Below, piece by piece: positions 10,592 to 22,488 of a DNA stretch of 64,000 nt. The stretch spans positions 19,648,603 to 19,712,602 of the forward strand of contig NC_087254.1 of assembly GCF_037042905.1 (NCBI RefSeq), written 5' to 3'. The first letter of the stretch is position 1; each line of letters starts with the position of its first letter. This stretch comes from Lytechinus pictus. Its lineage: Eukaryota > Echinodermata > Echinoidea > Temnopleuroida > Toxopneustidae. Below the pieces are notes generated by a model. It was not told the DNA's origin. It was given only the letters and a program-made list of their open reading frames with translations, and did no database searches. The position numbers and the translations under genes are program-made.

Positions 10592-13500
10592 TTATGCTGG
10601 TAATGACAGCTTCTGTCCATAGATAACTGTAGCAGAAAAAAATGAAGGAAAGTATTTAATGAACAATATAAAATATATTAACTTGTTGCATTTCATGACT
10701 GCCTTTGTTTTGATGGCAAATGTTGCAAAAAATATATGTTGTAAAATAAACTGTATATTTTTTAATATGGGCATTAAGATATACACATTCATCAATTCCC
10801 ATATCTATTGGGAATGTAAAAGGGTGCTAAATATTCACACTATGAGCATGTGAGCCAACAAACTTCTGCCAGCTAGGCAACATAATATTTATTCACAAAG
10901 AATGTATTGTCTTTTCCAAAAGAAAACATTAACATAGTCATCACAGAAATAAAAACAAAAAGAGTTGAATACCATCCATCATGTATTTAGAGCAATTCAA
11001 TTATGGCTAAAAGAAATCTTAATGCTCTAGCAATTCTTAAACAGCTAAAAGACCAATCTAATTCTAAGAAATCATTTTAGCCGTTAGTGTGAGTGAATCA
11101 CCACAAGTACAGTCGATCTCACATTTCAATGTTGTTATCTTTAAAATAAACATCCAAATAATCTGGATGTTTAATGATTCATATGAAGATCTCCAATTTT
11201 TGGTAGGATATTCAAACATGCAAGAAACTCACCTTTTGTAATGTACAAATAGAAGAAGTCGCAGTAGAGTATCGTCTGTACACAACCTGCGACAATGGCA
11301 ATGAGATCAAAGAACCCCTCTGAGTAAAAGCGGTAGATCCAGTTGACGATGTAGAGTGCCCTGTATGCCCCTAGACAGAAGAGATAGTGGCTAGTGATAG
11401 TTTCTGCCTCTCCAGTCTTGCTAATCATGAAGAGCTGAGGCATAATGGCAACTGATTCAAGATAGATGGAGAATGTCCAAAGGATCTGTGCAAATGAAAG
11501 AATGAGCCAGTTTCGAATCAACTTCCAAATGGAATACTCTTGCGATTATAATTTTTCAGAATCACATGATTCTATTTACAAATTCTAGGCAATCAGAGGA
11601 ACAAATGTTGTCAGCAAACAAATACTTGGTAGGATATGTTCAATTAAGGCTTTAGATTTAGTTCTAGTACAAATCTTGATCTGGTCAAATTGGTTGAAGG
11701 TTTTCTTACAACAAAATAAGCAGAGAAAATGAAACAAATATCTTTGGATGGGAGGAGAGAGGGTTAACATCTTAAGTTCTAATTACTCTATCAAATAATG
11801 GGTAAAACATAAATGTAGTTCACAATCCATGTATTGACATTGTTTGTCATCACATATTTCTATCAACTTGAAATTTTAAATCAATAAACCAAACAGCTGG
11901 AAGGAAATAATTCAGCTATCAAATGTAGCATCATTACTGGAAATGTTGAGCAATCAATCCAGACATTTACAACAACAAAAAATACTTCTTAAGATCATAA
12001 TTATCTTTAAATCTAGGAGCAAACTGCACACAGATATATAAAATTCAGCACTATACAGGTATGTTTAATTTTATGCAAATTGTGTACACTTCATCTATAA
12101 TTCTGAGAGCATAACAAATTAATGTACCTCAAGTGGGGTGAAGTCATGATTGACAAGAAAGGCAAGTCCTCCAACAGGAACCACCAGGAATTCGGCCCTG
12201 AAGGTGTCATGGTTGTGGTCATAGGTAGCCTTGAACTTGACATAGATTAGGTAAACGGTGGCATAGGCACAGACAATATAAATCAACTTCATTGATGTAT
12301 TGTACACAGAAATAAAGCTAGTGAAAAGATCCAAATAGCGGGTGGTGAAGACCAACGCAAAGAGCAGCTGGGATTTCCCAGAGATACCTGAAAAGACACA
12401 CACACAAAAATCAAATTTACATCAGGTTTAACATAGCCCTGAAAAAATATCTATTAATAATCCACTGCAAACAATACTGCACATTCTTAGTCAGTCAGAT
12501 GTTGATTGGTTCATAAAAAAATCATTCCATCAACCAAAAATAATTTTTTAAATACTGTAATTTACTATTTAGAGATTAGAGATCGTAGAGGTTGGACGTG
12601 TTTTGCAGGTGCTCTGACATTTTGTGCGATTTTGCCGTGTTTCGAGACATTTTGTGAAAACGATTTATATGGTTGCATCAGGGACGGAATAGTGAATATC
12701 AAGGATATACTCGTTTTTCGATTGGATAACTTATTTGGATGTTATCGAACGTTTTTTGCTTGAAATTTTGATCATTTTGAAAAGGAAGGTGTCAAAAAAC
12801 TTCTAAAAATAACATCATTTACGCGTCATTGCCTAGCAACGCACCTTACTTACGCACCTAGCTGACACGCGCTGTTATCTCTACGAAACCTGAAACATTA
12901 CGTAACAATACAAACTGGGCCTACTGATGCCAGCGCCACCGAAGAAATCTAAGCAGCAAGCTGCTAATGAAGGAGATGATCTCCTTGATGTAATAAAGCA
13001 CTTAAGAGATGAAGTTTCTATGCTTTTCAGCTCTATGAATAATAAATTCTCGGTTCTGGAATCTGCCATCAGTGATGTACGAGGAGGGCAGCAAGACATC
13101 GTTAGGTCTCTCTCTTTCTTGGAAGAAAAGTACGAAGAGATGAAAGTAACAACGGAGCGACTTGAGAGAGAGAATAAGGGACTACAGAATGAGAACCAGG
13201 CACTGGTAGATGTCCTTGATCGTCAAGTTCAGGACCTCGACCAGTATCATAGGAGGCAAAACCTTGAGATCGCTGGGATTCCAGAAGAGAAGCAGGAGAA
13301 CCCAGCAGATGTAGCATTGATCATCTCCAAAAGGATCGACCCAGATATCACCGCTGGCGACATCGATATTGCACACCGCCTCGGAGCACCGAAACCGTCT
13401 GCCAAGCACCCAAGACCAATAATTGTCAGGTTTACCAATCGAAGAGCTAGGAATGCTGTCTATGATGGTAGGAAGCATCTACGGGGCACAACTTCTGCGG

Positions 13501-16500
13501 ATCTTGGAATCAACCTTTGCAGCACTTTGAAGATCTTCGTCAACGAGAACCTCGTCGGTGCAACAAGAGAGCTGCTAGGACTCGCCAATGGAGCTAGAAT
13601 AAATGCTGGGTACAAGTTCTTATGGACTTACAATGGAAAAATATATATATGTCAGGAAGGACGAGAAATCAGCTCCTGTCATCATATTCTCGAAAGAAGA
13701 TATTTCGAAGCTGAAATAACTGTAAATATGTAATGTCTTTATTTTTTCTTTTACGTAATACTTATGAACGTAATGGATACTACACTTATCAACAGAATTT
13801 CGCTTACTGATAACGAAGAACTTGACCCATTTCAAATAACAACAGCATCACTTTCTCCTGAAAATTTTTCCTTGACAAAAGCTTTTTCTCAGCCATTCTC
13901 CATTTCGCACGTGAATGTGAGATCTTTGAATCGCAATTTTGAAATGTTGAAAGAAGTATATGAAGATGAATTGAAATCATTTTTTGATATAGTCGCATTA
14001 TCAGAAGTTTGGAATGTTAAAGACGTAAATCATTTTTTAATGCCAGGGTATAATCTTGAATTACAATGTAGAAATATTACAAGAGGAGGAGGAGTTGGTG
14101 CTTATATTCATTCAGGACTTAATTACAAACGAATGCCTAATTTGTCCTTGCACAATGCTGAATTATTATGGCTGAAAATTCTCATTCAGGATGTGAGTAT
14201 CATATTTGGGGTAATTTATAGAAAACCAGACAGTAACTTTGAAGAATTTAGTCTTGATCTCAACGAGCAATTGCATAACTTGAATCTAGACAGAAACCAT
14301 TGCATTATTGTAGGAGATTTCAATATAAATCTTTTATCTCCAACTGAAAGTTGTTGTGATTTTATTCACATGACAGAATGTTATGGCTTACGTCAGTTGA
14401 TAACAAGTCCAACAAGAATAACAAGTTCTAGCATATCTCTCATTGACCATTTTTATACTAATATATATGCCTATCCTATTCAAGCAGGGTGTATTGAAGT
14501 AGATATTTCTGACCATCTCCCAGTTTACTCCGTTTTTAAGAAATTCAAGTGTGTTAAACAAAGAAAAAATAGTGTAACACGGAGAAACTTTCATAATTTT
14601 TCAATAGATTCATTTTGTAATGATCTACATGTTACTACTAATTTTTGGAAAAGCGTTTTAGAATGTATGGATCCTAATGAAGCTTATAATATTTTCCAAA
14701 GACAGTTCTTATTTGTTTGTAATAAACATGCTCCTATTGAGACAAAATGTGTTAAACACAAAAAGAAAAATAAACCCTGGATAACACGGTGTATTAAGCG
14801 TTCAATATCGACAAAGCACAGACTTTTTTCTCAAGTTATAAAATCAAATTATAATAAAGATTGTTTGAATAAATATAAAAAATACAGAAATCAGTTAACA
14901 GCCGTCTTAAGGAAAGCAAAGCAAATGCATTATGAACATAAGTTTGAAGCAGACAAAAAAGATTCAAAGAAAACTTGGAGTCATATCAATGAACTTTTGA
15001 ATAAAAATAGTGGCTCGAATCTGAATTCAAAAATTAACAAATTAGTTGTTAACCAAGAAAATGAACCTTCCGAAATTACTTCATCTATTGATAAAGCAAA
15101 TTCACTCAACAATTATTTCTCTACTATTGGGAAAAATCTAGCTGAGAAAATTGAGCAGCCAAATGTTAATTACCAAGAGTTCATGGGTCCATACATTAGT
15201 CAAACATTTTTCTTCCTGCCAATAACAAGTTCAGAAGTTAAAGAAATGTTATACACTCTTGATCAATCTAAAGCAAGTGGCTATGATGACATATCAGTTC
15301 GACTGTTGAAATATGCTATGAATTGTATTTGCAAACCTCTTTCGCATATATTCAATCTATCATTTACCACAGGCATTTTTCCAGATAAATTAAAAGTTGC
15401 AAGAGTTATACCAGTTTTCAAAAAGGGAGATAAAGAATTACCTGGAAATTATAGACCAATATCGATTTTACCCGCGATTAGCAAAATATTTGAAAAACTA
15501 GTGAATGTACGATTGATGAAATTCATAGAAAAGAATGAAATATTGTATAAACACCAATATGGTTTTAGAAATGGATACAGTACGAAACTTTCACTGATAA
15601 ATCTGATTAATCAAATTACAAGATATACCGATGAAGGAAAGGTGACAGTAGGAATATTCATCGATTTTGCTAAAGCTTTTGATACAATTAATCATTCTAT
15701 TCTCATTAAGAAACTAGAACACTATGGCATTCGTGGTAAGGCAGTAGAATGGTTTAATGATTATTTACGAAACAGAAAGCAATTTGTTAATTATGATGGT
15801 GTAAATTCCGAATACAGGCCGATTTCATGCGGTATTCCACAAGGATCCGTTTTGGGTCCTACTTTGTTCTTGTTGTATATAAACGAATTGGCAAACTCAT
15901 CAAATTATTTCAATTTCCGTCTTTTTGCGGATGACTCAAATTTATTTCATACTTTCAATTGTGATGAACAACATATTGATTTATCAGAAATTAGTCTCAA
16001 TTTAAACAATATAATAGCATGGTGCAATGCCAACAAATTGACAATCAATGTTACGAAAACTAAATATATGTTGTTTAAAAATAGACGAAAAAATATTATG
16101 ATATCAGGACAATTGTCACTGAAAGGAACTTTATTAGAGTGTGTTGAATCAACATTATTTCTTGGTATATGTATCGACAAAAACCTTACATGGAAGAAAC
16201 AGGTTGACATTGTCTGCAATGTGCTAAGCAAAAAATTGGAATACTTTATAGATTGAGGAATTATGTAACAAAGAGAATCTTAGTTATGTTATACAACTCA
16301 TTTATTTTACCACATATAACGTATGGTCTGGAAGTATGGGGTGGGACGTGCAAAACAACCCTGAACCCTATATTATTACTTCAAAAACGAATAGCTAGAA
16401 TAATGACGTTCAACCATCATACTTATCACTCTGCTCCTTTATTTTATGATCTAAATATTCTCGATATTTTCAAACAATACCAATATTTGATAGGAGTATT

Positions 16501-19500
16501 TATGCACGATTTAATTAATAATCGGTTGCCGCATAGTTTTATTGATTATTTTTCATTTATAGACCATCCTTACAATACAAGAAATAGAGAAAAGCGAAAT
16601 GTTAATCTTGACAAAAATAATACCAATTTGGGAAAACAATCAATTTCATTTTCTGCTCCTACTTTATGGAATCTTCTGCCAAGTAATGTTAGAAACACCC
16701 CCAGTTGTAAGATATTTAGCAAATTGTTAAAATTAATGCTACTGGAAGATTATAATTAATTAGGTATGGTAAAATACTGCCTGAAAACAAATAATTCTAT
16801 ATAAAGATTTTGTGAATAATTAAGATATTTTTTTCTTGTAAATAGTGTAAATATGTTCATTGAAAATGATCGAAATTTTCTGCAACAGTATAAGTAGAAT
16901 TAGTATTGATTTTGATGTACAATATTGAGATTTAGTTAGATTTATTGTTTAAACTATGATAATGACATTATTTGGGGCTAACCTTGATTAGCATCTTGCT
17001 ATTATGTTAGCTCCAATTACCAAATGTTTTGTTTATATGTGATGTACTATTCCTTGTAATTGTACCTGACAGTGATATTTGGTAATAAATTCAATTCAAT
17101 TCAATTTACAATGTCATTGTTGGTTTAGATAGTATAATGTACAATGTAGACTTAACTTGAGTTGAATGCTCAAGCACCTGATCAGTGTAGTCGGGCTAAA
17201 ATTGTGACTCTATTCTACTTTCCTACTATTCAACTTTTCTGTATTTTGTCTATTTTCCTCGGCGCATACATACGACTAAGAAGTGATGTGCCATGTGCGC
17301 AGTACTTGCACTGATGTAACAGTAAGCCACGCTTAGAAACACTTTATTAAGTGTGAAACAATGGTGTATATCATTTTTATCATTATTATATTCAAGTAAA
17401 ATCAAAAGTGATTTTGATGAAATCGGTATTGATTTTACAAAATTGCTTGTCTTTATAAGAATGAATTATTAGTGTGTCTTGCTCATATGTCACAACTGTA
17501 TTCGAATGTAGTCTCACTAGTCTGACCTTCATTATCCTGCAGTGTTGAACTGTTGCCCATCTGTATATATCCATATTAGAGTTAATGCAGTTGGACATAA
17601 TTTAAAGGTAAAGTCCTCCCCAGAAATGTTGATTTGAAAAAATAGAGAAAAATCAAACTAGCACAATGCTGAAAATTTCAACAAAATCGGATGTACATGT
17701 AAAATATATTTTTTTATTTTTAACGGCTTTTCAGTCAAATATGACTATTTAAGCCGAAAGTTAAATAAGAAAGTTATGACACTTTAAAATGTTTCGCTTA
17801 TTTTTTCACGAAACAGTTATATGCACAACTCAGTGACATGCAAATGAGACAGTCGATGATGTACCTCAATCACTATTTCTTTTGTTTTTTATTGTTCGAA
17901 CTATACAATAATTCATTTTTTACAAATTTGACAATAAGGATCAACTTGACTGAACAATATAGTATCAAAACAATACTAATTCCACATGTTCAGAGAGGAA
18001 TTAATCTTTGTTTCACTTGACAATGAGGAGAAAATTAGAATATTTTATATTTCACATAATGAAATACAAAAGAAAAGTGAGTGGATGACGACATCAGTCT
18101 CCTCGTTTGCATACCAACCAGGATGTGCATATAACTGCTTTGTGGAATTAAGCGAAACTTCAAAATGTCATAGTTCTTTCTTAATTTACATCCAGTTTTG
18201 ATGAAATTTTCAGTGTTATGCTTGTTGGATTTTTCTCTTTTTATTCAAATCAACTTTTTGTTGGAGTGAACTTGTCCTTTAAAGAGCAGAAATCTTTGGT
18301 GCTCAGGTGCTGTGTATGATTGCAAATCGCTTAATGCTTTCCAATTGACTACACCAGTACTTGGCAAACCAACACCCAACTTTATTTAGACATTGCATAG
18401 AAATTTGAGATGTTTAGATGAAGCTGTAGTCATTGCCAGTCAGGGGAGCATGCAGCATGTCAGATGGGAAAAAATGCATCAACAATAAATGCATGAGAAC
18501 TCAGCAACATAATGAGATATTTAACTGTCAAATCAAACTGCATGTGCAGCCAAGTTAACTCTGAAAAGACCTTTGATACTCTGACCTAAATGAGTGAAGG
18601 AAATCAGATAAAGACTCACAGAAATATCGGATTGAAAAACTGAAATAAAGATTAACAATAACATCTTATTTTGTTTTAAAGGAAATATATGAGAAAAAAT
18701 AAGAAATAAAGGACATGAATTTGAGACAAAACACTAAGACAGTGAGGTTTCAAAAATGGGGAAACAAATTGAAGGATTAGAAACTTAGATGATAGATCTA
18801 GAGTCTAACTTTATTCTAGAAAATGGTTTACTTTCATTTTTTTTAAAGAAATAAACATCCACAAATGAATACAGAAACTGGATAAAATTTACGAGTAGAT
18901 TGGTCTACAGCTACATGTACATGTCGATCTATTCCTGAAATTGACAGAAATGAGACCCACAAAAAAGCAGTGAATTTCCAAGGCCAAGCCAAATTATTTG
19001 TCTATGTGACATTAATATATGATAAAAATGGCTGTGCAGCTCTGTGTGGCCTGCGGGCAGAAGAAGGGTTTCAAATCTGAAAAAAAAATAATGAAGACAA
19101 AAACTAGTTAGTAGCAGTGGCGTACCTAGGATTTTCCACAGCACAGGGGGGGCAAAACCGTCCGCCAAAAAAAAAAAAAAAAAAAAAAAAAGGTCTTCGA
19201 TCACAAATAAAGGATTTCGTACCAGAAAAAAATTGACAAGCAAAAAAAAAAAAAAAAAAAAAAAAGGTCTTCGATCACAAATAAAGGATTTCGTACCAGA
19301 AAAAAATTGACAAGCAAAAAAAAAAAAAAAAAAAAAAAAAAAGGTCTTCAAGCTCGTCAGGGGGGCATTGGAGGTTTTAAAGCTCGTCAGGGGGGGCAAA
19401 AAAGGTTTTTCAAGTCCGTCAGGGGGGGGCAAAGATACGTTTTTGCATGGGTTTTGACTCGTCAGGGGGGGGCAGAGTGCCCCCCCGCCCCCCCCCGTAG

Positions 19501-20266
19501 GTACGCCAGTGGTTAGTAGTATTCACTTTCAGCCCATTTGACCGTTCTTGAGTGGCTGGCCCTAATTCCTAAATCTTATTCTAAATAAAACTTTCAGTAA
19601 AAACTAAAAGAGACATAACAAAATCCCGAGACAGAGAATATTTCTCTGTGGGCAGTACAGCCTCCAAATAAATGCATTAAATTTGCCGCGCTGTCCGGTG
19701 AGAGTTTCTATTGATCTACCCATGCATTCTCTGCATTGCACTGCGACGACGGGTACGGAATGGCCCGGCTGCACACGCCGCCCCATCGGGGTAAGCGCGA
19801 CCGGGTGTTCGCTGTATGCCAGACGGCTTCCATGCACATACCACCCTCATCAGAATTCAGATCACATTTTTGTACAATACTTCAGTCAACAATCAACATG
19901 GCACGAGAGTTTAAAGAAGTCAAAGCATAATTGGGTAAGAGATAAAATGAAATATAAATACATTTAAAAAGAATATAGGATTTCACAGAAAATCGATTTC
20001 AAACAAAAGAAAACAGGGTCAATTTTAATATGAGTGACATGTCAATTCATTCTACCGGTACCGGTACACGCTTACGCTATGGAGCAAAAGCGGTGATTTG
20101 AAAAGACATTTCGATCAGCCGAGACAAAAGGTCATCAATTTAATGAGTAAAGAATTTTCAACGTAAGTTACTTACCAGCACATGACCTTGTTTTCCATAT
20201 CTTCCATAAAAGCAAAATAATTGCCAGTAGATGGGAAAGATCCCCGACTAATCGAAAGATATTCAT
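10592..20266 (-). CDS. KDELR: ER lumen protein-retaining (KDEL) receptor, complete
   Basis: A seven-helix receptor that binds K/HDEL-tailed proteins in the Golgi at acidic pH and returns them to the ER in COPI vesicles. Four coding exons on the minus strand: 20,266-20,176, 12,387-12,128, 11,485-11,233 and 10,626-10,592. All junctions are GT-AG and phases match (1, 0, 1), giving 212 codons, the exact length of the vertebrate receptors. It begins [15 protein letters not shown] and ends QKLSLPA. Between them are the family blocks [77 protein letters not shown] and [10 protein letters not shown]. Intron 1 is 7.8 kb and contains an antisense LINE, a foldback element and a hAT-like element. The start codon was chosen by alignment to the family N-terminus. 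The C-terminal lysine-rich COPI-contact segment is shortened to [11 protein letters not shown]. Confidence 0.97.
12927..13733 (+). CDS. LINE ORF1 protein (coiled coil plus RNA-binding domain)
   Basis: 268 codons, intact. Residues 20-115 are Glu/Lys/Leu-rich with heptad-like spacing ([25 protein letters not shown]) and predict a coiled coil. From residue 120 the [12 protein letters not shown] motif starts an RRM-like fold, and a C-terminal domain follows ([22 protein letters not shown]). This order matches L1-type ORF1 proteins, trimeric nucleic-acid chaperones that coat element RNA; the same arrangement also occurs in some CR1/Jockey-group elements. The start is the first ATG of the open frame. 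ORF2 begins 30 bp downstream in another frame. Confidence 0.85.
   Translation: MPAPPKKSKQQAANEGDDLLDVIKHLRDEVSMLFSSMNNKFSVLESAISDVRGGQQDIVRSLSFLEEKYEEMKVTTERLERENKGLQNENQALVDVLDRQVQDLDQYHRRQNLEIAGIPEEKQENPADVALIISKRIDPDITAGDIDIAHRLGAPKPSAKHPRPIIVRFTNRRARNAVYDGRKHLRGTTSADLGINLCSTLKIFVNENLVGATRELLGLANGARINAGYKFLWTYNGKIYICQEGREISSCHHILERRYFEAEITVNM
13764..16759 (+). pseudogene. LINE ORF2 (endonuclease and reverse transcriptase), one frameshift near 16,240
   Basis: The first 830 codons hold an apurinic/apyrimidinic-type endonuclease ([20 protein letters not shown] near 14,310, SDHLP near 14,508). Reverse transcriptase follows, with [38 protein letters not shown] and the catalytic FADD near 15,919-15,939. 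The frame then stops at 16,256, but a 168-codon frame overlapping it (16,253-16,759) continues the normal C-terminal region ([15 protein letters not shown] ... [14 protein letters not shown]). The break is consistent with loss of a single base around 16,235-16,245; everything else is open. So this is a recent, singly disabled copy, or a one-base sequencing error. Confidence 0.88.
17604..18280. repeat. Foldback (long-TIR) element, family F, copy 1
   Basis: The left arm (from AAAGGTAAAGTCCTCCCC) and right arm (ending GGAGTGAACTTGTCCTTT) are inverted complements for roughly 270 bp each around a short AT-rich centre. Both arms contain the landmark AAAATTTCA(T/A)CAAAA and its complement. No coding capacity. 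It sits in KDELR intron 1. Related copies are at 20.85 and 48.2 kb. Confidence 0.8.
19115..19511. mobile_element. hAT-like non-autonomous DNA transposon with 8-bp target duplication
   Basis: The left end CAGTGGCGTACCTA and right end TAGGTACGCCAGTG are inverted repeats with one mismatch. The direct repeat GTTAGTAG flanks the element at 19,107-19,114 and 19,512-19,519. An 8-bp duplication and CAGTGG-type ends are typical of the hAT superfamily. Inside are two full and one partial copies of a roughly 74-bp unit (GGTCTTCGATCACAAATAAA) separated by A-runs of 21-28, and then four GTCAGGGGGG motifs. No transposase is encoded. Confidence 0.88.
19520..20175. other. KDELR intron 1, part adjoining exon 1
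   Basis: Intron sequence with a locally GC-rich patch at about 19,690-19,830 that carries overlapping short frames on both strands. None matches a known protein. Nothing else is supported. Confidence 0.5.
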
Positions 20267-20847
20267 GATCTTCTGTTCAGTTTGTCTGACAAGATCGAAA
20301 GATGGCTTTGCTTAGTTGACGTGGCGAGCGATGCTGAACCTCAAATTATGACTGAATCGCATGCATTCGCGCTGTTAGCAATTTTTGCAGGAGAGCAGCG
20401 AAAATTTTAGAAACACGTATCAAACTCGACACATGGCAATCTGTCACTCAGCAGCAAACAACAAAAAAATTGTTGTTTGGGTTTTTTTCTTGCTTTTTTT
20501 CACAAACTCAGCATGAGATTTTGAACCAATAACGTAACCTTAAATACGTGTTTAGAAAATAGAAACGTTACTTCACTACTTTGAATCAAATGAAAAGAAA
20601 TATGATTAATATAACCAATGTCTATTAAAATTGCTGATCTGTCTCTTTATGACATGTGATGTGGCAGTATATCATCGAGGAAACACCTATCGTACTTCCT
20701 TATTATAGGTTTCTAAGTTCCAGATGCTTATATATTTAGGAAGTTGACAACAAGACTGTTTGAGGCAATAATTTTTTGTACATGCGTAAATTTTTTTTTA
20801 AATTAACCCGAAACAAATGATAGCCATGCTTTATATAGCCGGCCATT
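20267..20847. other. KDELR 5' flank (promoter and 5' UTR expected)
   Basis: The minus-strand promoter and leader of KDELR should lie here. I see no clear TATA box. No coding region is seen. Confidence 0.4.
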
Positions 20848-21410
20848 GAAGGACAAGTCCACCCCAACAAAAAGTTGAATTGAATAAAAAGAGAAATATT
20901 CAACAAGCACAACACTGAATATTTCATCAAAATTGGATGTAAAATAAGAAAGTTATAATTTCACAAAAAAGTTATTTGCACATCCCAATCGGTATGCAAA
21001 TGAGGGAACTGATGACATCACTCACTATTTCTTTTGTATTTTATTATATGAAATATTTATTATCCTGCCGAAACGAAGTTTTATTTCTCCCTGAACATGT
21101 GGAATTACAATTGTTTCATACAGACAGTGAAGTTGGTCCTTATTGTCAAATCTGTAAAAAATTGACTAATGTATAATTCAGACAATAAAAAACAAAAGAA
21201 ATAGTGAGTGAATGACATATTATCTATTCTCGCATTTGCACATGACTAAATTGTGCAGTAACTATTTTGTAAAAAATAAGCGAAACTTAAAAATGTCATA
21301 ACTTTCTTATTAGTTTACATCCGATTTTTATACAATTTTCAGCATTATATATGCTTGTCTGATTTTTCTCAATTGATTCAATTTTTTCTGAGGTGGAATT
21401 GCTCATTTAT
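20848..21410. repeat. Foldback element, family F, copy 2
   Basis: The left arm begins GGACAAGTCCACCCCAAC and contains AATATTTCATCAAAATTGGATGTAA. The right arm has the inverted complement (ATTTACATCCGATTTTTAT-type then ATGCTTGTCTGATTTTTCTC). It is the same family as 17.6 kb, with more divergence at the right tip. Confidence 0.75.
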
Positions 21411-21654
21411 CGAGTTGGCATACTAGTATAGGCCTATAAACCAATTAATTTGAATGATTTCAGTAATTAATTTGCTCATTTTGACGCATATAAATTAATG
21501 AATAAAAAAAATATATATATATAGTAGGAGACCAAGCCGGTACGCCCCTTGCGATAACATTTGTTTGTTTGTTTTGCAGTTGCTTGCTTTTATTTCTGCG
21601 TTAATGCTGTGACATTAACTGCAATATAGCTAGGCCTATACAAAATAATCCATA

Positions 21655-21860
21655 AATCTATATGGCATAAACTATTTGCTTTTGCATGCCCCACTTTGTG
21701 GAATAGCCTTCCTGAAGACATAAGAAATGTACCTCTGTCGAAACTTTCAAAAATCTTCTAATTTTTTTTATATTTAACTCTCAGCTCTTTATATGCGCCT
21801 TGAGCACTCTACAGAGTGGATTTGGCGCTTTTAAGTCACATTATTATTATTATTATTAAA
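21655..21860 (+). mobile_element. 5'-truncated LINE, ORF2 C-terminus and 3' tail
   Basis: A short frame encodes the conserved end of a CR1/L2-type ORF2 (FACPTLWNSLPEDIRN) and is followed by a 3' untranslated region with GCGCCTTGAGCACTC and GGCGCTTTTAAGT. It ends in (ATT)n at about 21,841-21,858. It belongs to a different family from the LINE at 12.6-17.1 kb, which ends in AATTC repeats. No upstream ORF2 is present. Confidence 0.75.
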
Positions 21861-22375
21861 CAATAAAATCCTAGTCGGCCTATGATGTGAGCATATAAAT
21901 TTGACCTCATAATAACAACCGTGAGCGGTTGAGCTTGAAATTGATGGCGGCCTGGCCATTTGAATTATTTTTGTTGTTTTCATTTAGTTGGCCAATTCAC
22001 GGTAATGTCTTCAAAAATCATCATTCATGACTTTGCTTCGAAAACAATAAATTATATAGTCTCATGCCCGTCGCTCTACGGCCGGTGTGCTGTTTGGCCG
22101 TAACTGAAAACCTTGCACTTACAAGTGTCATAATATCAGTGAATTTCGCCCTTTAAAAGTTTCTGAAAGGACGTTTTCTGATTATTTGAAATATGGCATA
22201 TAAAAATAAAAAGAGTAAGATAAATAGTCACATACGGGAATTTAACAAAACAAAACTTGATAGCCTTTTTTAAATCTTCTACATTTAATTTCCCCTGACT
22301 CTCATGAAAATTTCGTAAAGAAGTTTATTAATTAAATAATTTGTTTATTTATTTGTTTGTTCATTGATTAATTCA

Positions 22376-22488
22376 TGCATTCATTGTTTCATTCATTCAT
22401 TCATTCATTCATTTATTCATTTATTCATTCGTTCATTTATTTATTTATTTATTTATTCATTCATTCATTCATTTATTTATTTATTTTG
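22376..22488. repeat. (CATT)n/(TTTA)n microsatellite
   Basis: Interrupted tetranucleotide repeats ATTC and ATTT over about 110 bp. Simple-sequence DNA. Confidence 0.9.

Larger units (their letters stand above)
12560..17105 (+). mobile_element. Near-full-length APE-type non-LTR retrotransposon (LINE) in KDELR intron 1
   Basis: About 4.5 kb with a roughly 350-bp 5' leader, ORF1 (12,927-13,733), a 30-bp gap, ORF2 from 13,764, and a 3' untranslated region of about 340 bp ending in AATTC-type short repeats (about 17,086-17,105). It is in antisense to the host gene. A clear target-site duplication was not found, so the 5' boundary (about 12,560) is approximate. ORF2 architecture (endonuclease then RT) and the short-repeat tail suggest a CR1/L2/Jockey-group element. 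Confidence 0.88.

Noticed and set aside
10297..10626. 109-codon plus-strand frame
   Set aside because: It is antisense to the last KDELR exon and its 3' side, with no recognisable domain.
19683..19967. Cys/Arg-rich frames in a GC-rich patch of KDELR intron 1
   Set aside because: Two overlapping frames of similar length, no homology, no splice context.
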